Assembly (NCBI RefSeq): GCF_050389775.1
Contig: NZ_CP177149.1
Location: 81,015-145,014 of the forward strand
Direction of reading: 5' to 3'
Origin: Marinibacterium sp050389775
GTDB lineage: Bacteria; Pseudomonadota; Alphaproteobacteria; Rhodobacterales; Rhodobacteraceae
DNA: 64,000 nucleotides
In this document: positions 14,870 to 24,177 of the stretch, piece by piece
Numbering within the stretch: the stretch's first letter is position 1
Layout of the letters: each line of letters opens with the position of its first letter
The notes under the pieces: generated by a model
What the model was told of the DNA's origin: nothing
What the model saw: only the letters and a program-made list of their open reading frames with translations
Database searches by the model: none
Made by a program: the position numbers and the translations under genes

Positions 14870-17041
14870 TCAGGCTGCATCCTCGCTGAGGAAGGCGGGC
14901 AAGGACGACGGTTCATCACTCTCCGCCTCGGCCAGAGCGTCTGCGGCGGGCGCGTCGCCTGCCTCGGCCTCGGGCGCATGGTTACCCATGTCGGTAGTAG
15001 CCTCCTTCGCACCGGCAAACACCATCCCGTCGGGTAGCCAGCGGGTCACCTCGGCGACCGTCGCGGCGTCGAAACCCTCCGTCTCGCCAGCAGTTTCCGC
15101 GAACGCCCGCTCCATCGCGGCTGCGAGATCGCCCTTGCGCTCGCGATTGCGATCCTCGGCGTAGTCGTCGCCGATCAGCTTGCGTGCCGTGGCCACCGCA
15201 TGCCCCTTGTTGACCCGGCCCCAGTAGTTCTGCGCCGTCGGGCGCCAGCAAGCCGACACATCGACATCGAGCCGTACGCCAATCTCCTCGATGACAGGGG
15301 AGGGGCGATTGTCGGAGGAGAGCTGCGGCTTGACCGCCAGCCCCGACGCCCAGGCGAAGAGCGCCTGTTTGTCTTCGATCGGCAGTGCTGACATTGCCCG
15401 GAAGTCATCGGGTTTCTCCAGCTTCATCCAGTCAGTGGCGAGATCCTGTTCCAGCGCCTCGAGCATCTTCTGGGCGACGGTGTCCGCATGCAGTACCTCG
15501 CGGTTTTGCGCCTGGAAAGGACGGATCGAGATATCGAGCGCCTCGTTGTTGTAGGACCGCCCCAAAGCCTGCTCGCAGAGCGCGTAGAGCATCGCATCGA
15601 AAGCCACCTCGAAATCCGCCGCCAGATGCGCCCGCAGGATATGCTGGCGCGTCGCGCGCAGATCGTCGGCCAGGCTTGCCGAAATTCCGTCTGCCTTGCG
15701 TAAGGTTGCGGCCGGGTCGGAGCTCGGCACCGGCGTGGAGGAGGTCGGCGGAGTCACATGTGGGCGGGCAGGGGAGGGGGCGCCATCCGCATCTGCGGTG
15801 GTCTCATTGGGCTCGGGCGCCGCAGGAATATCCTCGGGCCGAACAAGGCCCTTCTCGACGCGTAACTCCCCGTCATGGCCGATGGTCAGGACAACCCCCG
15901 CGATGGCACGATCTTCGTCCGTATAAGGGTGCCGCTCGCGCTGCAAGGCCTCGATCTCACGCAGGCGCGGCTCGATGGCGTAGTATTCTTCCGTCTCCGC
16001 GTCAGTCCAATCCTCGCCGTCATTCTGCGCCGCCAGTTCTTCTTCGCGCGCGATGAGACGTTCCTCTTCGGCGAGCAGGTCCGGATCAGGGTCGATATCC
16101 TGCGGATAGACCCGCCCGAAACTGCGAAACGCGCCGTAATCCACCGAGAGATGCACCTCGACCCATTTCCAGGCAGCCTCGAACGGTTTGGCGGCGGTTT
16201 GCAGCTTCTCGATGGCAAGACGCTCGAGGAGCTCGGGGTTTTCCATATGGGCGCTGGCACGATCGTCGAAGAGGTCGCGCAGCAGAACGCCGCCCGCCGC
16301 CTCATAGGCCTCGATGCCGATAAAACGCCCAAGGCCCGAGTTCGCCGAGTGCGCTGTCTCGGTCAGCTGGCGTTTGATGCTTTGCGGATGGATGTGATAG
16401 CCACCCTTTACCGCGTTCCAGACCGCCAGTTGCCGATCATGGTCGTCTGTCAGCGTGAACGCCATCACGCATTCGAGGGTCAGATCGCCCGCGCGAAACT
16501 GTTCGATTATCTCCGGCGCGACACGGGCGAGTTTCAAGCGGCGGCGGACCAAGTCGACGGAGACGCCGAACTTCAGCGCAATCTCGTCTTCGCTACGCCC
16601 CTCGCCGATCATCGCCTCGAAAGCCTCGAACTGGTCTGCCGGGTGCATGGCCGCGCGCTGTAGGTTTTCGGTGGCGGAGGTCAGGATGGCATTGCGCTCA
16701 TCCTCGATGAGGCAGGGCACCGGGTGGTCTGCGGCGATCACACCGTCTTCGGCGAGCTGCTTCAGCGCCTTGAGGCGGCGCCCGCCGGCATCGACTGCAA
16801 AACGTGTCTCAGACAGCAAATGAACCACCAGGTTCTGCTTGATGCCCGTCTCGCGGATGCTGGCGAGGAGCTCTGCATCATCGTTGGCGCTCGCGGCGAC
16901 CTTACGGACGTTGAGCCGGCTCGGCTCCAGCTGGTCGAGCGGGATCATCCGGATGTCGGTGGCGCCGTCAGGCGTTGCCGATCCAGCGGCTTCGGTGTTC
17001 TTTGAGGTGGTGGGTTTCGGACTGGTAGAGGTCTTGGCCAT
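14870..17041 (-). CDS. Large ParB/RepB/Spo0J-family nuclease-like protein
   Basis: A 723-residue protein, about twice the length of a partition ParB. The N-terminal ParB domain has PLDQLEPSRLNVRK, TGIKQNLVVHLL and DAGGRRLKALKQL, followed by TENLQRAAMHPADQFEAF and a helix-turn-helix (EDEIALKFGVSVDLVRRRLKLARV). The rest is charged and helical, with a proline/threonine-rich linker near 435-465. Such large ParB-like proteins are plasmid-backbone members distinct from the RepB partition protein and are thought to act in plasmid maintenance or transfer. ATG at 17041 is preferred over the longer open frame to 17230, which overlaps a leader hairpin. Confidence 0.85.
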   Translation of the reverse strand: MAKTSTSPKPTTSKNTEAAGSATPDGATDIRMIPLDQLEPSRLNVRKVAASANDDAELLASIRETGIKQNLVVHLLSETRFAVDAGGRRLKALKQLAEDGVIAADHPVPCLIEDERNAILTSATENLQRAAMHPADQFEAFEAMIGEGRSEDEIALKFGVSVDLVRRRLKLARVAPEIIEQFRAGDLTLECVMAFTLTDDHDRQLAVWNAVKGGYHIHPQSIKRQLTETAHSANSGLGRFIGIEAYEAAGGVLLRDLFDDRASAHMENPELLERLAIEKLQTAAKPFEAAWKWVEVHLSVDYGAFRSFGRVYPQDIDPDPDLLAEEERLIAREEELAAQNDGEDWTDAETEEYYAIEPRLREIEALQRERHPYTDEDRAIAGVVLTIGHDGELRVEKGLVRPEDIPAAPEPNETTADADGAPSPARPHVTPPTSSTPVPSSDPAATLRKADGISASLADDLRATRQHILRAHLAADFEVAFDAMLYALCEQALGRSYNNEALDISIRPFQAQNREVLHADTVAQKMLEALEQDLATDWMKLEKPDDFRAMSALPIEDKQALFAWASGLAVKPQLSSDNRPSPVIEEIGVRLDVDVSACWRPTAQNYWGRVNKGHAVATARKLIGDDYAEDRNRERKGDLAAAMERAFAETAGETEGFDAATVAEVTRWLPDGMVFAGAKEATTDMGNHAPEAEAGDAPAADALAEAESDEPSSLPAFLSEDAA

Positions 17042-17092
17042 GGTCAGGGTCCTTGTCACGCCGGACCCGGATGAGACTCTCTCTATCCTTTC

Positions 17093-17111
17093 AAGCCCGG
17101 CACCCGGGCTT
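17093..17111. promoter_or_regulatory. Leader hairpin upstream of the ParB-like gene
   Basis: AAGCCCGG (17093-17100) and CCGGGCTT (17104-17111) form a perfect 8-bp stem with a 3-nt loop, about 50 bp upstream of the ParB-like start. It may be an operator or attenuator; there is no direct evidence. Confidence 0.4.
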
Positions 17112-17241
17112 CCCTTTCTCTGGCTTTTTCCAGTCCGAAACTTTTTGATCTTTTGATCCCATGACGACGTCAATGAACCTACTCGAAGATAGCACGACAT
17201 TTCGATGCCGCCGAGGTGCGTTTCAATCAAACCTGACCACC

Positions 17242-18138
17242 CTACCCAAGGTGCTCACGCATCCATTTCGCTTCTTCTGTCGCGCTGCGGCCGAAATGCC
17301 GTCGGAAGTCCCGGCTGAATTGAGCCGGGCTCGCGTAACCGACTTTCTCGGAGATCAAGGAAACCGTGCCGACCTGTCGCACGATCATCAGGCGCGCCTC
17401 GTGAAGCCGGATGGCCTTGACGTATTGCATGGGGGCGTTGCCTGTCAGGGCCTTGAAGTGCGCGTGAAATGACGGAACGCTCATGCCAGCGGCAGCGGCT
17501 AGACCCGGCACCGTTAGCCGGGTATTGTAGCTGTCGCGGATCCGCACGAGGCTTTCCACGATCTTCGCGGTCGGACCCTCGTGCTGTAGGGCCGCCATCA
17601 ACGCTCCACCCTGCGGGCCGGTCAGAATCCGGAAATGCAGTTCGCGCATAAGCCCCGGTCCTATGACCGCCAATTCCACAGGGTCGCGCAAAGCCAGCAG
17701 CATACGGCGCAATACATCCCTGAGACTCGGCGTCATGCGGCTGGACACCAGGCTTTTGGCCGGGGCAGGCGGCTGTATGACCCCGCTTTTGCTAAGCATA
17801 TTGGCTATTTCGGCGGCGAGGCGCAGATCGAAATCGACGTAGATCGCCAGCAAAGGCGCATCGCGGTCGGCCTGCGAGGCCATGCGAAACGGCACCGGCA
17901 GAGAGACGGCCAGGTAATGGTCCGTGTCGTAGCGATAAACGGCGCCGTCGAGAAACCCTTGTTTCGCACCCCGCAAGACAAAGACTGCGCCCGGCCGGTA
18001 CAGCACGGGGACATCCTCCAGAACGGTGTCCGAGCGCAAAAACCGCACTCCGTCCAGCGCGGTCGGATTGTACCCCGTGCGCGGTGCATGCGTGGCGGCG
18101 AGCTCTGCAAGAGCGCCAGAATGGCCATCAATTTTCAT
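17242..18138 (-). CDS. AraC-family transcriptional regulator
   Basis: A 298-residue regulator with an AraC-type N-terminal ligand domain (LYRPGAVFVLRGAKQGFLDG) and a C-terminal double helix-turn-helix (LTVPGLAAAAGMSVPSFHAHFKALTG, then VGYASPAQFSRDFRRHFGRS). It is divergent from a short-chain dehydrogenase gene 95 bp away, an arrangement in which the AraC protein usually controls the oxidoreductase. ATG at 18138 is preferred to TTG at 18150; neither has a strong Shine-Dalgarno. It is the first gene after the plasmid-maintenance block. Confidence 0.88.
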   Translation of the reverse strand: MKIDGHSGALAELAATHAPRTGYNPTALDGVRFLRSDTVLEDVPVLYRPGAVFVLRGAKQGFLDGAVYRYDTDHYLAVSLPVPFRMASQADRDAPLLAIYVDFDLRLAAEIANMLSKSGVIQPPAPAKSLVSSRMTPSLRDVLRRMLLALRDPVELAVIGPGLMRELHFRILTGPQGGALMAALQHEGPTAKIVESLVRIRDSYNTRLTVPGLAAAAGMSVPSFHAHFKALTGNAPMQYVKAIRLHEARLMIVRQVGTVSLISEKVGYASPAQFSRDFRRHFGRSATEEAKWMREHLG

Positions 18139-18233
18139 AGGATCAGACAAGAAGAACAGAGGATACGCACTAAGAGAGCGGATTCTGAGAGAGTATTCGT
18201 CAAGACAGAGGCAATTTCAAGACGAGGAGCATC

Positions 18234-19061
18234 ATGTCGAATAGGACCTTTTTCATCACGGGCGCCAATTCCGGGTTCGGTTATGCCATCGCAAAAGCCG
18301 CGTCAGAGCAGGGCCACAAGGTCATTGGGACCGTACGTTCGGAGGAGGCGCGTGCCTCGCTGGCCGAACGGTTGCCCGCTGTCGTTCCGGTGGATTGCGA
18401 TGTAACCAATTTCGACGCGATCCCGGACATCGTCGCGCGCACTGAGAAGGCGCACGGCCCTGTCGATGTGCTGATTAACAACGCAGGCTATGGCCACGAA
18501 GGTATCCTCGAAGAGTCGCCGTTGGACGAGTTGCGGCGCCAGTTCGACGTGAACGTTTTCGGCGCGGTTGCCGTGGCCAAGGCCTTTCTCCCCGCCTTCC
18601 GCACCCGACGCGCCGGGTTCATTGTCAACGTGACCTCGATGGGGGGCATGATCACCATGCCCGGCATCGCCTATTACTGCGGTAGCAAGTTCGCCCTGCA
18701 GGGTATTTCGGAAGTGATGCGCGCCGAGATGGCGCCATTCAATGTACATGTGACGACTCTTTGCCCAGGGTCGTTCCGCACTGACTGGGCGGGCCGCTCG
18801 ATGATCCGCACCGAACGTTCGATTGTGGATTACGATGCGCTTTTTGACCCGATCCGCGCGGCGCGGCAGGAGAAAAGCGGCAAGCAGCTTGGCGATCCGA
18901 ACAAGCTCGCCTTGGCCGTTCTCGAGCTGATCGCCTCCGACGCACCACCGCCGCAGCTCCTTCTGGGAAGCGATGCGCTCGGGTTGGTAAGCGCGCGGCT
19001 GGATCGCATGCGGCACGAGATCGCGGAGTGGGAAGACCTGACCCGTTCAACGGACGGGTGA
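18234..19061 (+). CDS. Short-chain dehydrogenase/reductase
   Basis: A 275-residue SDR. The nucleotide-binding motif TGANSGFG is near residue 9-16, NNAGYG near 82, and the catalytic Tyr-Lys appears as YYCGSK near 144-149 preceded by VTSMGG. It would oxidise a hydroxyl or reduce a carbonyl with NAD(P). GAGGAG precedes the ATG by 6 nt. It is divergent from the AraC regulator and followed 145 bp later by a thiolase, which may be a separate unit. Substrate cannot be read from the sequence. Confidence 0.9.
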   Translation: MSNRTFFITGANSGFGYAIAKAASEQGHKVIGTVRSEEARASLAERLPAVVPVDCDVTNFDAIPDIVARTEKAHGPVDVLINNAGYGHEGILEESPLDELRRQFDVNVFGAVAVAKAFLPAFRTRRAGFIVNVTSMGGMITMPGIAYYCGSKFALQGISEVMRAEMAPFNVHVTTLCPGSFRTDWAGRSMIRTERSIVDYDALFDPIRAARQEKSGKQLGDPNKLALAVLELIASDAPPPQLLLGSDALGLVSARLDRMRHEIAEWEDLTRSTDG

Positions 19062-19205
19062 ACCGGGCCGTGACGCGCCCGTTTCGGGCACGGTCGCGGT
19101 GAATTTGCACACCCGTCCCGCAGAATTGGGCGCAGAGCGCCGGGCGCGCTGCAGGTAAGGTGCCGGCGACGGCAAAGAGGCCAATCACAATAGACGGATG
19201 TTGAT

Positions 19206-20384
19206 ATGCGGCAGATCTATATCGTGTCCGGCGTACGCACGGCGGTTGGAACATTCGGAGGAGCGTTGGCGGATATCCCTCCGTCAACCTTGGCCGCGGC
19301 GGTCTGCAAGGAAGCCGTCAGCCGGTCCGGTGTTGACCCCGAAGCGATCGGGCTCGCCGTCTTCGGCAATGTCATCCACACCGACCGCCGCGACCCGTTT
19401 CTCGCGCGGGTCGCGGCGCTGGACGCAGGGCTGCCACAGGGAGTCTCTGCAGTCACAGTGAACAGGCTGTGCGGATCGGGGATGCAGGCCTTCATCCAGG
19501 CGGCGCAAGGGATCATGCTGGGGGATGCAGAGATTGCAGTAGCGGGCGGTGCCGAAAGTATGAGCCGGGCACCTCTCTTGGCGCAGTCGGCCCGGTTCGG
19601 GCGCAAGCTCGGCGATCAGATGCTGGCCGATATGCTGAACGGCGCGCTAACCGATCCCTTTCTCGACGTGCTGATGGGGGTAACGGCGGAAAACGTCGCT
19701 GGCACCTACGGCATCTCGCGTGAAATGCAGGATGCTTCTGCGCTCGAGAGCCATCGGCGGGCGTCCCAAGCCATTCGGAACGGGCATTTCCGGGAGCAGA
19801 TCCTGCCGGTCAAGATCAGGTCGCGCGGTAAGACCGCGTTATTTTCCGAAGATGAGCACGTCCGGCACGATGCCGAACTGGCCGATTTCCAGAAGTTGCG
19901 CACGGTGTTCGCGGCGGATGGCAGCGTAACGGCGGGCAATGCATCGGGTATCAATGACGGCGCGGCGGCGTTGGTTCTGGCCAGCGGCGAGGCGGTCGAG
20001 AAATACGGGCTGACACCGATGGCACGGCTTTGCGCTTATGGTCAGGCCGGGGTCGACCCGGCGCATATGGGGATCGGCCCGGTGCCGGCCTCGCGGCAGG
20101 CGCTCGAGCGCGCGGGAGCCGCGGTTGAGGCTCTGGACGTGGTGGAGTCGAACGAGGCCTTCGCGGCGCAGGCCTGCGCGGTGGCCCAGCAGCTCGGCCT
20201 CGATCCCGCCCGCACCAACCCCAACGGAAGCGGCATTTCGCTGGGTCATCCGATCGGTGCCAGCGGCGCTATCCTTCTGGTCAAGCTGGCATACGAGCTG
20301 CGCCGAACCGGCGGCAGGACCGGTCTTGCGACCATGTGCATCGGCGGAGGACAGGGGATAGCCACAGTGCTGGAGTGCGTCTGA
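19206..20384 (+). CDS. Acetyl-CoA acyltransferase (thiolase)
   Basis: At 392 residues this is a full-length thiolase. The nucleophilic Cys89 lies in VNRLCGSGMQA, the GHPIGASGA motif holds the catalytic His, and the second Cys is in CIGGGQG near the C-terminus. It would condense acetyl-CoA units or cleave 3-ketoacyl-CoA, fitting the neighbouring CoA-ester pathways. It converges with a LysR gene only 5 bp away. Choice between the biosynthetic and degradative direction is open. Confidence 0.93.
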   Translation: MRQIYIVSGVRTAVGTFGGALADIPPSTLAAAVCKEAVSRSGVDPEAIGLAVFGNVIHTDRRDPFLARVAALDAGLPQGVSAVTVNRLCGSGMQAFIQAAQGIMLGDAEIAVAGGAESMSRAPLLAQSARFGRKLGDQMLADMLNGALTDPFLDVLMGVTAENVAGTYGISREMQDASALESHRRASQAIRNGHFREQILPVKIRSRGKTALFSEDEHVRHDAELADFQKLRTVFAADGSVTAGNASGINDGAAALVLASGEAVEKYGLTPMARLCAYGQAGVDPAHMGIGPVPASRQALERAGAAVEALDVVESNEAFAAQACAVAQQLGLDPARTNPNGSGISLGHPIGASGAILLVKLAYELRRTGGRTGLATMCIGGGQGIATVLECV

Positions 20385-20388
20385 ACTG

Positions 20389-21309
20389 TCAGTCCGACAC
20401 CCAATCCGCGTCGTGGAAATGCGCGCGGACATGGCGCAGAAAGGCCGAGACGGGCGGCGTCTGATCGCCGCTCCGATGCACCAGCGCGATGTCGGCCAGA
20501 ACGTTGTTGGCACGGATCTCCCGAAAGGCCACGCCAGGCAAAGCCACGCAGGTGAGCGATGCGGGCACAAGGGCAAAGCCCATCCGAAGCGCGACCAGAC
20601 TGGTGATGGTCACCCAGTCCCGAACCTCTCGACCGATCCGGGGGACGAACCCGGCGTTGCTGCAAAGCTCCAGCGTGTGCCTGTGAAAACTGACTTCCGG
20701 GGGCTGATCAGGAATGATGAAGGTCTCGTCGCGGCAGTCGGCCAGATCCACGGTGTCGCGCTGCGCCAGCGGATGCGCGGCTGGCAGGAGGAGCAGAATT
20801 TTCTCCCGCCGAATGACATGGCTGTCGAGACCGTCGCCGCGGGGTAGGGTGGGGCGCATGAAGCCGATGTCGGCGCGGCTCTCGAGCAGGGCGGTGACCT
20901 GTCGTTCCAGCGTCCCCTCGCGTATGTTCAGCCGGACATCCGGCAAAGCCGCGCGAAACCCGCCGATCGCTTCCTGCAGGACGCCAGAATAGGCGATGGA
21001 GGCGCTGTACATGATCTCGATGGTTCCGGTTTCTCCCCGGCTATAGCGATGGGCATCGTTCACCGCTTGCTCGGCGGAGGCAACCGCGCGGCGGGCCGCC
21101 GGGATCAGCGCCGCGCCGGCGGGACTCAGGGCGACCGACCGCCTCGTCCGTTCGAAAAGCGTCACGCCGAGAATGTGCTCCAGGGCCTGGATCTGGTGAC
21201 TGAGCGCCGGTTGGGCAATGCCGAGCGTGGATGCCGCGCGCCCGAAATGCGTGTCCTCCGCCAGGGCCAGAAAAGCCTCGAAATGTCGCAACTTCACGTT
21301 CCCCAACAT
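20389..21309 (-). CDS. LysR-family transcriptional regulator
   Basis: A 306-residue LysR protein: N-terminal winged helix-turn-helix (LRHFEAFLALAEDTHFGRAASTLGIAQPALSHQIQALE) and a periplasmic-binding-like effector domain (LNIREGTLERQVTALLESRADIGFM). AAGGAAGGACC precedes the ATG. It is divergent from a second LysR gene, with an AT-rich 160-bp gap that could carry binding sites for both. It resembles BenM/CatM-type regulators of aromatic or carboxylate catabolism, but this is only a family-level resemblance. Confidence 0.9.
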   Translation of the reverse strand: MLGNVKLRHFEAFLALAEDTHFGRAASTLGIAQPALSHQIQALEHILGVTLFERTRRSVALSPAGAALIPAARRAVASAEQAVNDAHRYSRGETGTIEIMYSASIAYSGVLQEAIGGFRAALPDVRLNIREGTLERQVTALLESRADIGFMRPTLPRGDGLDSHVIRREKILLLLPAAHPLAQRDTVDLADCRDETFIIPDQPPEVSFHRHTLELCSNAGFVPRIGREVRDWVTITSLVALRMGFALVPASLTCVALPGVAFREIRANNVLADIALVHRSGDQTPPVSAFLRHVRAHFHDADWVSD

Positions 21310-21356
21310 GGTCCGTCCTTCCTTGCCTGTTCCTGCGAGCCCGGCATGACCCAGTC

Positions 21357-21372
21357 AGAATGATAATATTCT
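21357..21372. promoter_or_regulatory. Candidate LysR binding palindrome
   Basis: AGAAT-GATAAT-ATTCT has 5-bp perfect arms and lies in the AT-rich gap between two divergent LysR genes. LysR boxes are short interrupted palindromes, so position and form fit; it also lies close to the start of the minus-strand LysR. Confidence 0.4.
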
Positions 21373-21469
21373 TCGATTAATAGGCCGGCAATAAATTATT
21401 GGATTGGATCATTTGTCCATGCCTACCCTGATGACTGACCCAACGGGAGAGGCGGTCAGGGAGGAGATC

Positions 21470-22492
21470 ATGACAAAGCCGGAATGCGGGCTGGGCGGCG
21501 GGCCATGGACGCGGGTAAACTGGGACCATCTGCGGTTCTTTCTTGCGGTGGCCCGTACGGGAACACTGGCCGCCGCCGCCAACTTGCTGACCACCGATCA
21601 CACGACCGTCTCCCGCCGCATCAAGCGGCTGGAGCAGGAAATCGGCGTCAAGCTCTTTCGGAGATCCAATGCTGGCTACAGCCTGACGTCGGCGGGGGAG
21701 CGGTTGCTGGCCGCCAGCGACAGGATCGAGACGGCACTTTTCGAAGGTGTGACAATGGCGGCCAGCGATCATGGCGCCCTGTCGGGCAAGGTCCGTATCG
21801 GGGCGCCTGACGGGTTGGGATCGCTGTTTCTCGCTCGGCAGATCCCCAAGCTTCTGGAGACCAACAAGGAACTGGAGGTCGAGCTGATCGCGACGGCGCG
21901 ATCCTTCGACGTGATTACAGGAGAGGCGGATATTGCGATATCCATCCCGGTGCCGCGGCAAAGTCGCCTTGTCTACCGCCGTCTGACCGATTACGCGCTG
22001 ATGATCTACGGCAGCCGCGACTACCTGGCACGGCATCCGGTCAGCGACCCGCGGGATCTGGGGCGACACGGCTTCATCGGCTATGTGGAGCGGGACCTTT
22101 ACGCGCCCGAACTGGATTATCTGGACGCCGTCGCGCCCAACCTCGGCGTTCCTCTGCGCAGCACCAATCTTCTGGCCCAGGTACATGCAACGCTGGCCGG
22201 GCATGGGCTCTGCGTGCTGCCGGCCTTCGTCGCGCATCATTTCACCGATCTGTTCGTTGTTCTGCCCGAACATTTCCGGCTGCAGCGGTCGTTCTTCATC
22301 CAGACCCATGAAGACAGGCGTGCGACGCCGCTGATCCGCAGCGTGATCGACTTCATTATCGAGCGCGCCAGGGCGGAACGGGCGGTGTTTCTGCCTGACG
22401 CCGGAACGATGCAGGAATGGGCCCGGGTCCGGGCAAAAATGCACAGCACTCGGGTGGAACTGCTTCTACCCCGGTTTGAGAGCGGAACTTAA
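21470..22492 (+). CDS. LysR-family transcriptional regulator
   Basis: A 340-residue LysR protein with the DNA-binding domain at about 20-80 (VNWDHLRFFLAVARTGTLAAAANLLTTDHTTVSRRIKRLE) and an effector domain. The start at 21470 is set by GGGAGGAGATC ending directly before ATG; a TTG at 21404 and ATGs between have no such signal. It ends only 33 bp before livF in the same direction, so it may be co-transcribed with or control the liv operon. The closest style is the GcvA/DsdC-like HTH-effector class; the ligand is unknown. Confidence 0.9.
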   Translation: MTKPECGLGGGPWTRVNWDHLRFFLAVARTGTLAAAANLLTTDHTTVSRRIKRLEQEIGVKLFRRSNAGYSLTSAGERLLAASDRIETALFEGVTMAASDHGALSGKVRIGAPDGLGSLFLARQIPKLLETNKELEVELIATARSFDVITGEADIAISIPVPRQSRLVYRRLTDYALMIYGSRDYLARHPVSDPRDLGRHGFIGYVERDLYAPELDYLDAVAPNLGVPLRSTNLLAQVHATLAGHGLCVLPAFVAHHFTDLFVVLPEHFRLQRSFFIQTHEDRRATPLIRSVIDFIIERARAERAVFLPDAGTMQEWARVRAKMHSTRVELLLPRFESGT

Positions 22493-22525
22493 TCTTGTGT
22501 TCACAGTCCTTGGGAGGGGAATTCA

Positions 22526-23407
22526 GTGTCTGCTATGGTCGTTCAACAGGGTCCGATGGTGGCAGCCACCCCTGCAGGGATGCAGGACGGCGACGCCGCG
22601 CGGGATGGCGCGCTGCTTTTGTCGGCCCGCAATCTGAGCGTGACCTACAACAAAGCCGTCCTCGCCGTCGAAGGCCTGAACATCGAGGTCCGCGCAAGCG
22701 AGATTGTTGCCCTTCTCGGCGCCAACGGAGCTGGCAAGTCCAGCACGCTCAAAGCCTTTTCCGGGCTCCTAAAGCGGGAAAACGGGGCGACCAGTTGCGA
22801 CGCGCTCGAGATCGCAGGAGAGGCCATCCTCACCGCGCCTGCTTATCGCATCGTCGAACTGGGAGCGGCCCATGTGCCCGAGGGGCGGGGTCTGTTCCAG
22901 GATCTCACCGTCGAGGAAAACCTCAAGATGGGAGGCTATAGCGTAAAGCGGGCCGCGCTGCTTGAAGCGATGGACGAGGTCTATGCGCTTTTCCCCCGCG
23001 TGGCGGAGCGGCGCAAACAGCTGGCGGGCTATCTTTCGGGCGGAGAGCAGCAGATGGTCGCCATCGCGCGCGCGATGGTGTCGCGTCCCCGGCTGCTGAT
23101 GCTGGACGAGCCCTCGCTTGGGCTGGCCCCGCAGATTATCGACACGATCTTCGACACGCTGATCGCGCTGCGCGATGCCGCCGGGCTGGGCGTGCTGCTG
23201 GTCGAGCAGAACGCGCGCCTTGCGCTGGAGGTCGCCCGCCACGCCTACATCATGGAAAACGGCCGCGTCGTGATGTCCGGCGCCGCCGCAGACCTGGCTC
23301 AGCGTGATGAAGTGCAGAGCCTTTATCTCGGGATCGCTTCAGATGGCGCGCGTCGCTCCATGCGAGACGTCAAGCGCTATGACCGCCGCAAGAGGGGCCA
23401 GCTATGA
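22526..23407 (+). CDS. livF: Branched-chain-type ABC transporter ATPase (LivF-like)
   Basis: A 293-residue HAAT-family ATPase. Walker A is GANGAGKS, the signature LSGGEQQMVAIARAM and Walker B LLMLDEPSLGLAP. LivF and LivG energise uptake by LivHM of substrates delivered by a periplasmic protein. It starts with GTG at 22526, which has GGGAGGGG 6 nt upstream, giving about 30 extra N-terminal residues compared with typical LivF. First gene of the liv operon; it overlaps livG by 4 bp. Its operon companions suggest an aromatic or other carboxylate instead of an amino acid as substrate. Confidence 0.92.
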   Translation: MSAMVVQQGPMVAATPAGMQDGDAARDGALLLSARNLSVTYNKAVLAVEGLNIEVRASEIVALLGANGAGKSSTLKAFSGLLKRENGATSCDALEIAGEAILTAPAYRIVELGAAHVPEGRGLFQDLTVEENLKMGGYSVKRAALLEAMDEVYALFPRVAERRKQLAGYLSGGEQQMVAIARAMVSRPRLLMLDEPSLGLAPQIIDTIFDTLIALRDAAGLGVLLVEQNARLALEVARHAYIMENGRVVMSGAAADLAQRDEVQSLYLGIASDGARRSMRDVKRYDRRKRGQL

Positions 23408-24177
23408 GCACGGTCCTGGAGGTCGAAGGCGTCTCGAAACATTTCGGTGGGCTGAAGGCGGTTCAGGATGTGAGTTTCAGCGTCCGGCAGGGCGAGATCT
23501 TCAGCGTCATCGGTCCGAATGGTGCCGGCAAGACAACGCTGTTCAACGTTATCAGCGCGGTGCTGAAGGCCAGCGCGGGCCGCGTTGTGTTCGGCGGGCG
23601 CGAGCTGACCCGCTGCCGCACCTCGGACCTTGCCAAGCTGGGCGTATCCCGCACCTTCCAGAACCTGGCGCTTTTTCATACGGAGCCAACGGTAGCGAAC
23701 GTGCTGACTGGTTTGCACCACCAGCTGACCGGCACAGTTCTGGAGGCCGCGTTCTATCGCGGGCGGCTGCGGCGGCAAGAAATCGAGGCACGGCAGAGGG
23801 TCGAGGATGTACTGGCCTTTCTGCGGCTTGAGGATGTGCGCGATGCCCCCGTCGGGACGCTGGCCTACGGGTTGCAGAAACGGGTCGAGCTGGCGCGCGC
23901 CATGGTCTCTTCTCCGCAGCTGCTTCTGTTGGACGAGATGGTGTCGGGTATGAACCAGGAAGAGCGCGAGGACATTGCTCGCTTTGTCCTCGACCTGCGC
24001 GACGAGATGGGCGTGACCGTCCTGATGATCGAACACGACATGGGCGTCGTCATGGATATTTCCGACCGGGTGGCGGTGATGCATCAGGGGCGGCTGATCG
24101 CCTGTGACAATCCCGAGGCCATTTCGGGCAACAGTGACGTGATCGAGGCCTATCTGGGCCGGAAAAGGGGGGCGTGA
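23404..24177 (+). CDS. livG: Branched-chain-type ABC transporter ATPase (LivG-like)
   Basis: A 257-residue ATPase with Walker A GPNGAGKT, the LivG-type Q-loop region SRTFQNLALF, and Walker B LLLLDEMVSGMNQEE followed by MIEHDMGVVMDISDRV. The signature LAYGLQKRVELARAM is altered from LSGGQ in the usual LivG manner. It is overlapped by livF upstream and by the AMP-binding gene downstream, so the three are translationally coupled. Confidence 0.92.
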   Translation: MSTVLEVEGVSKHFGGLKAVQDVSFSVRQGEIFSVIGPNGAGKTTLFNVISAVLKASAGRVVFGGRELTRCRTSDLAKLGVSRTFQNLALFHTEPTVANVLTGLHHQLTGTVLEAAFYRGRLRRQEIEARQRVEDVLAFLRLEDVRDAPVGTLAYGLQKRVELARAMVSSPQLLLLDEMVSGMNQEEREDIARFVLDLRDEMGVTVLMIEHDMGVVMDISDRVAVMHQGRLIACDNPEAISGNSDVIEAYLGRKRGA

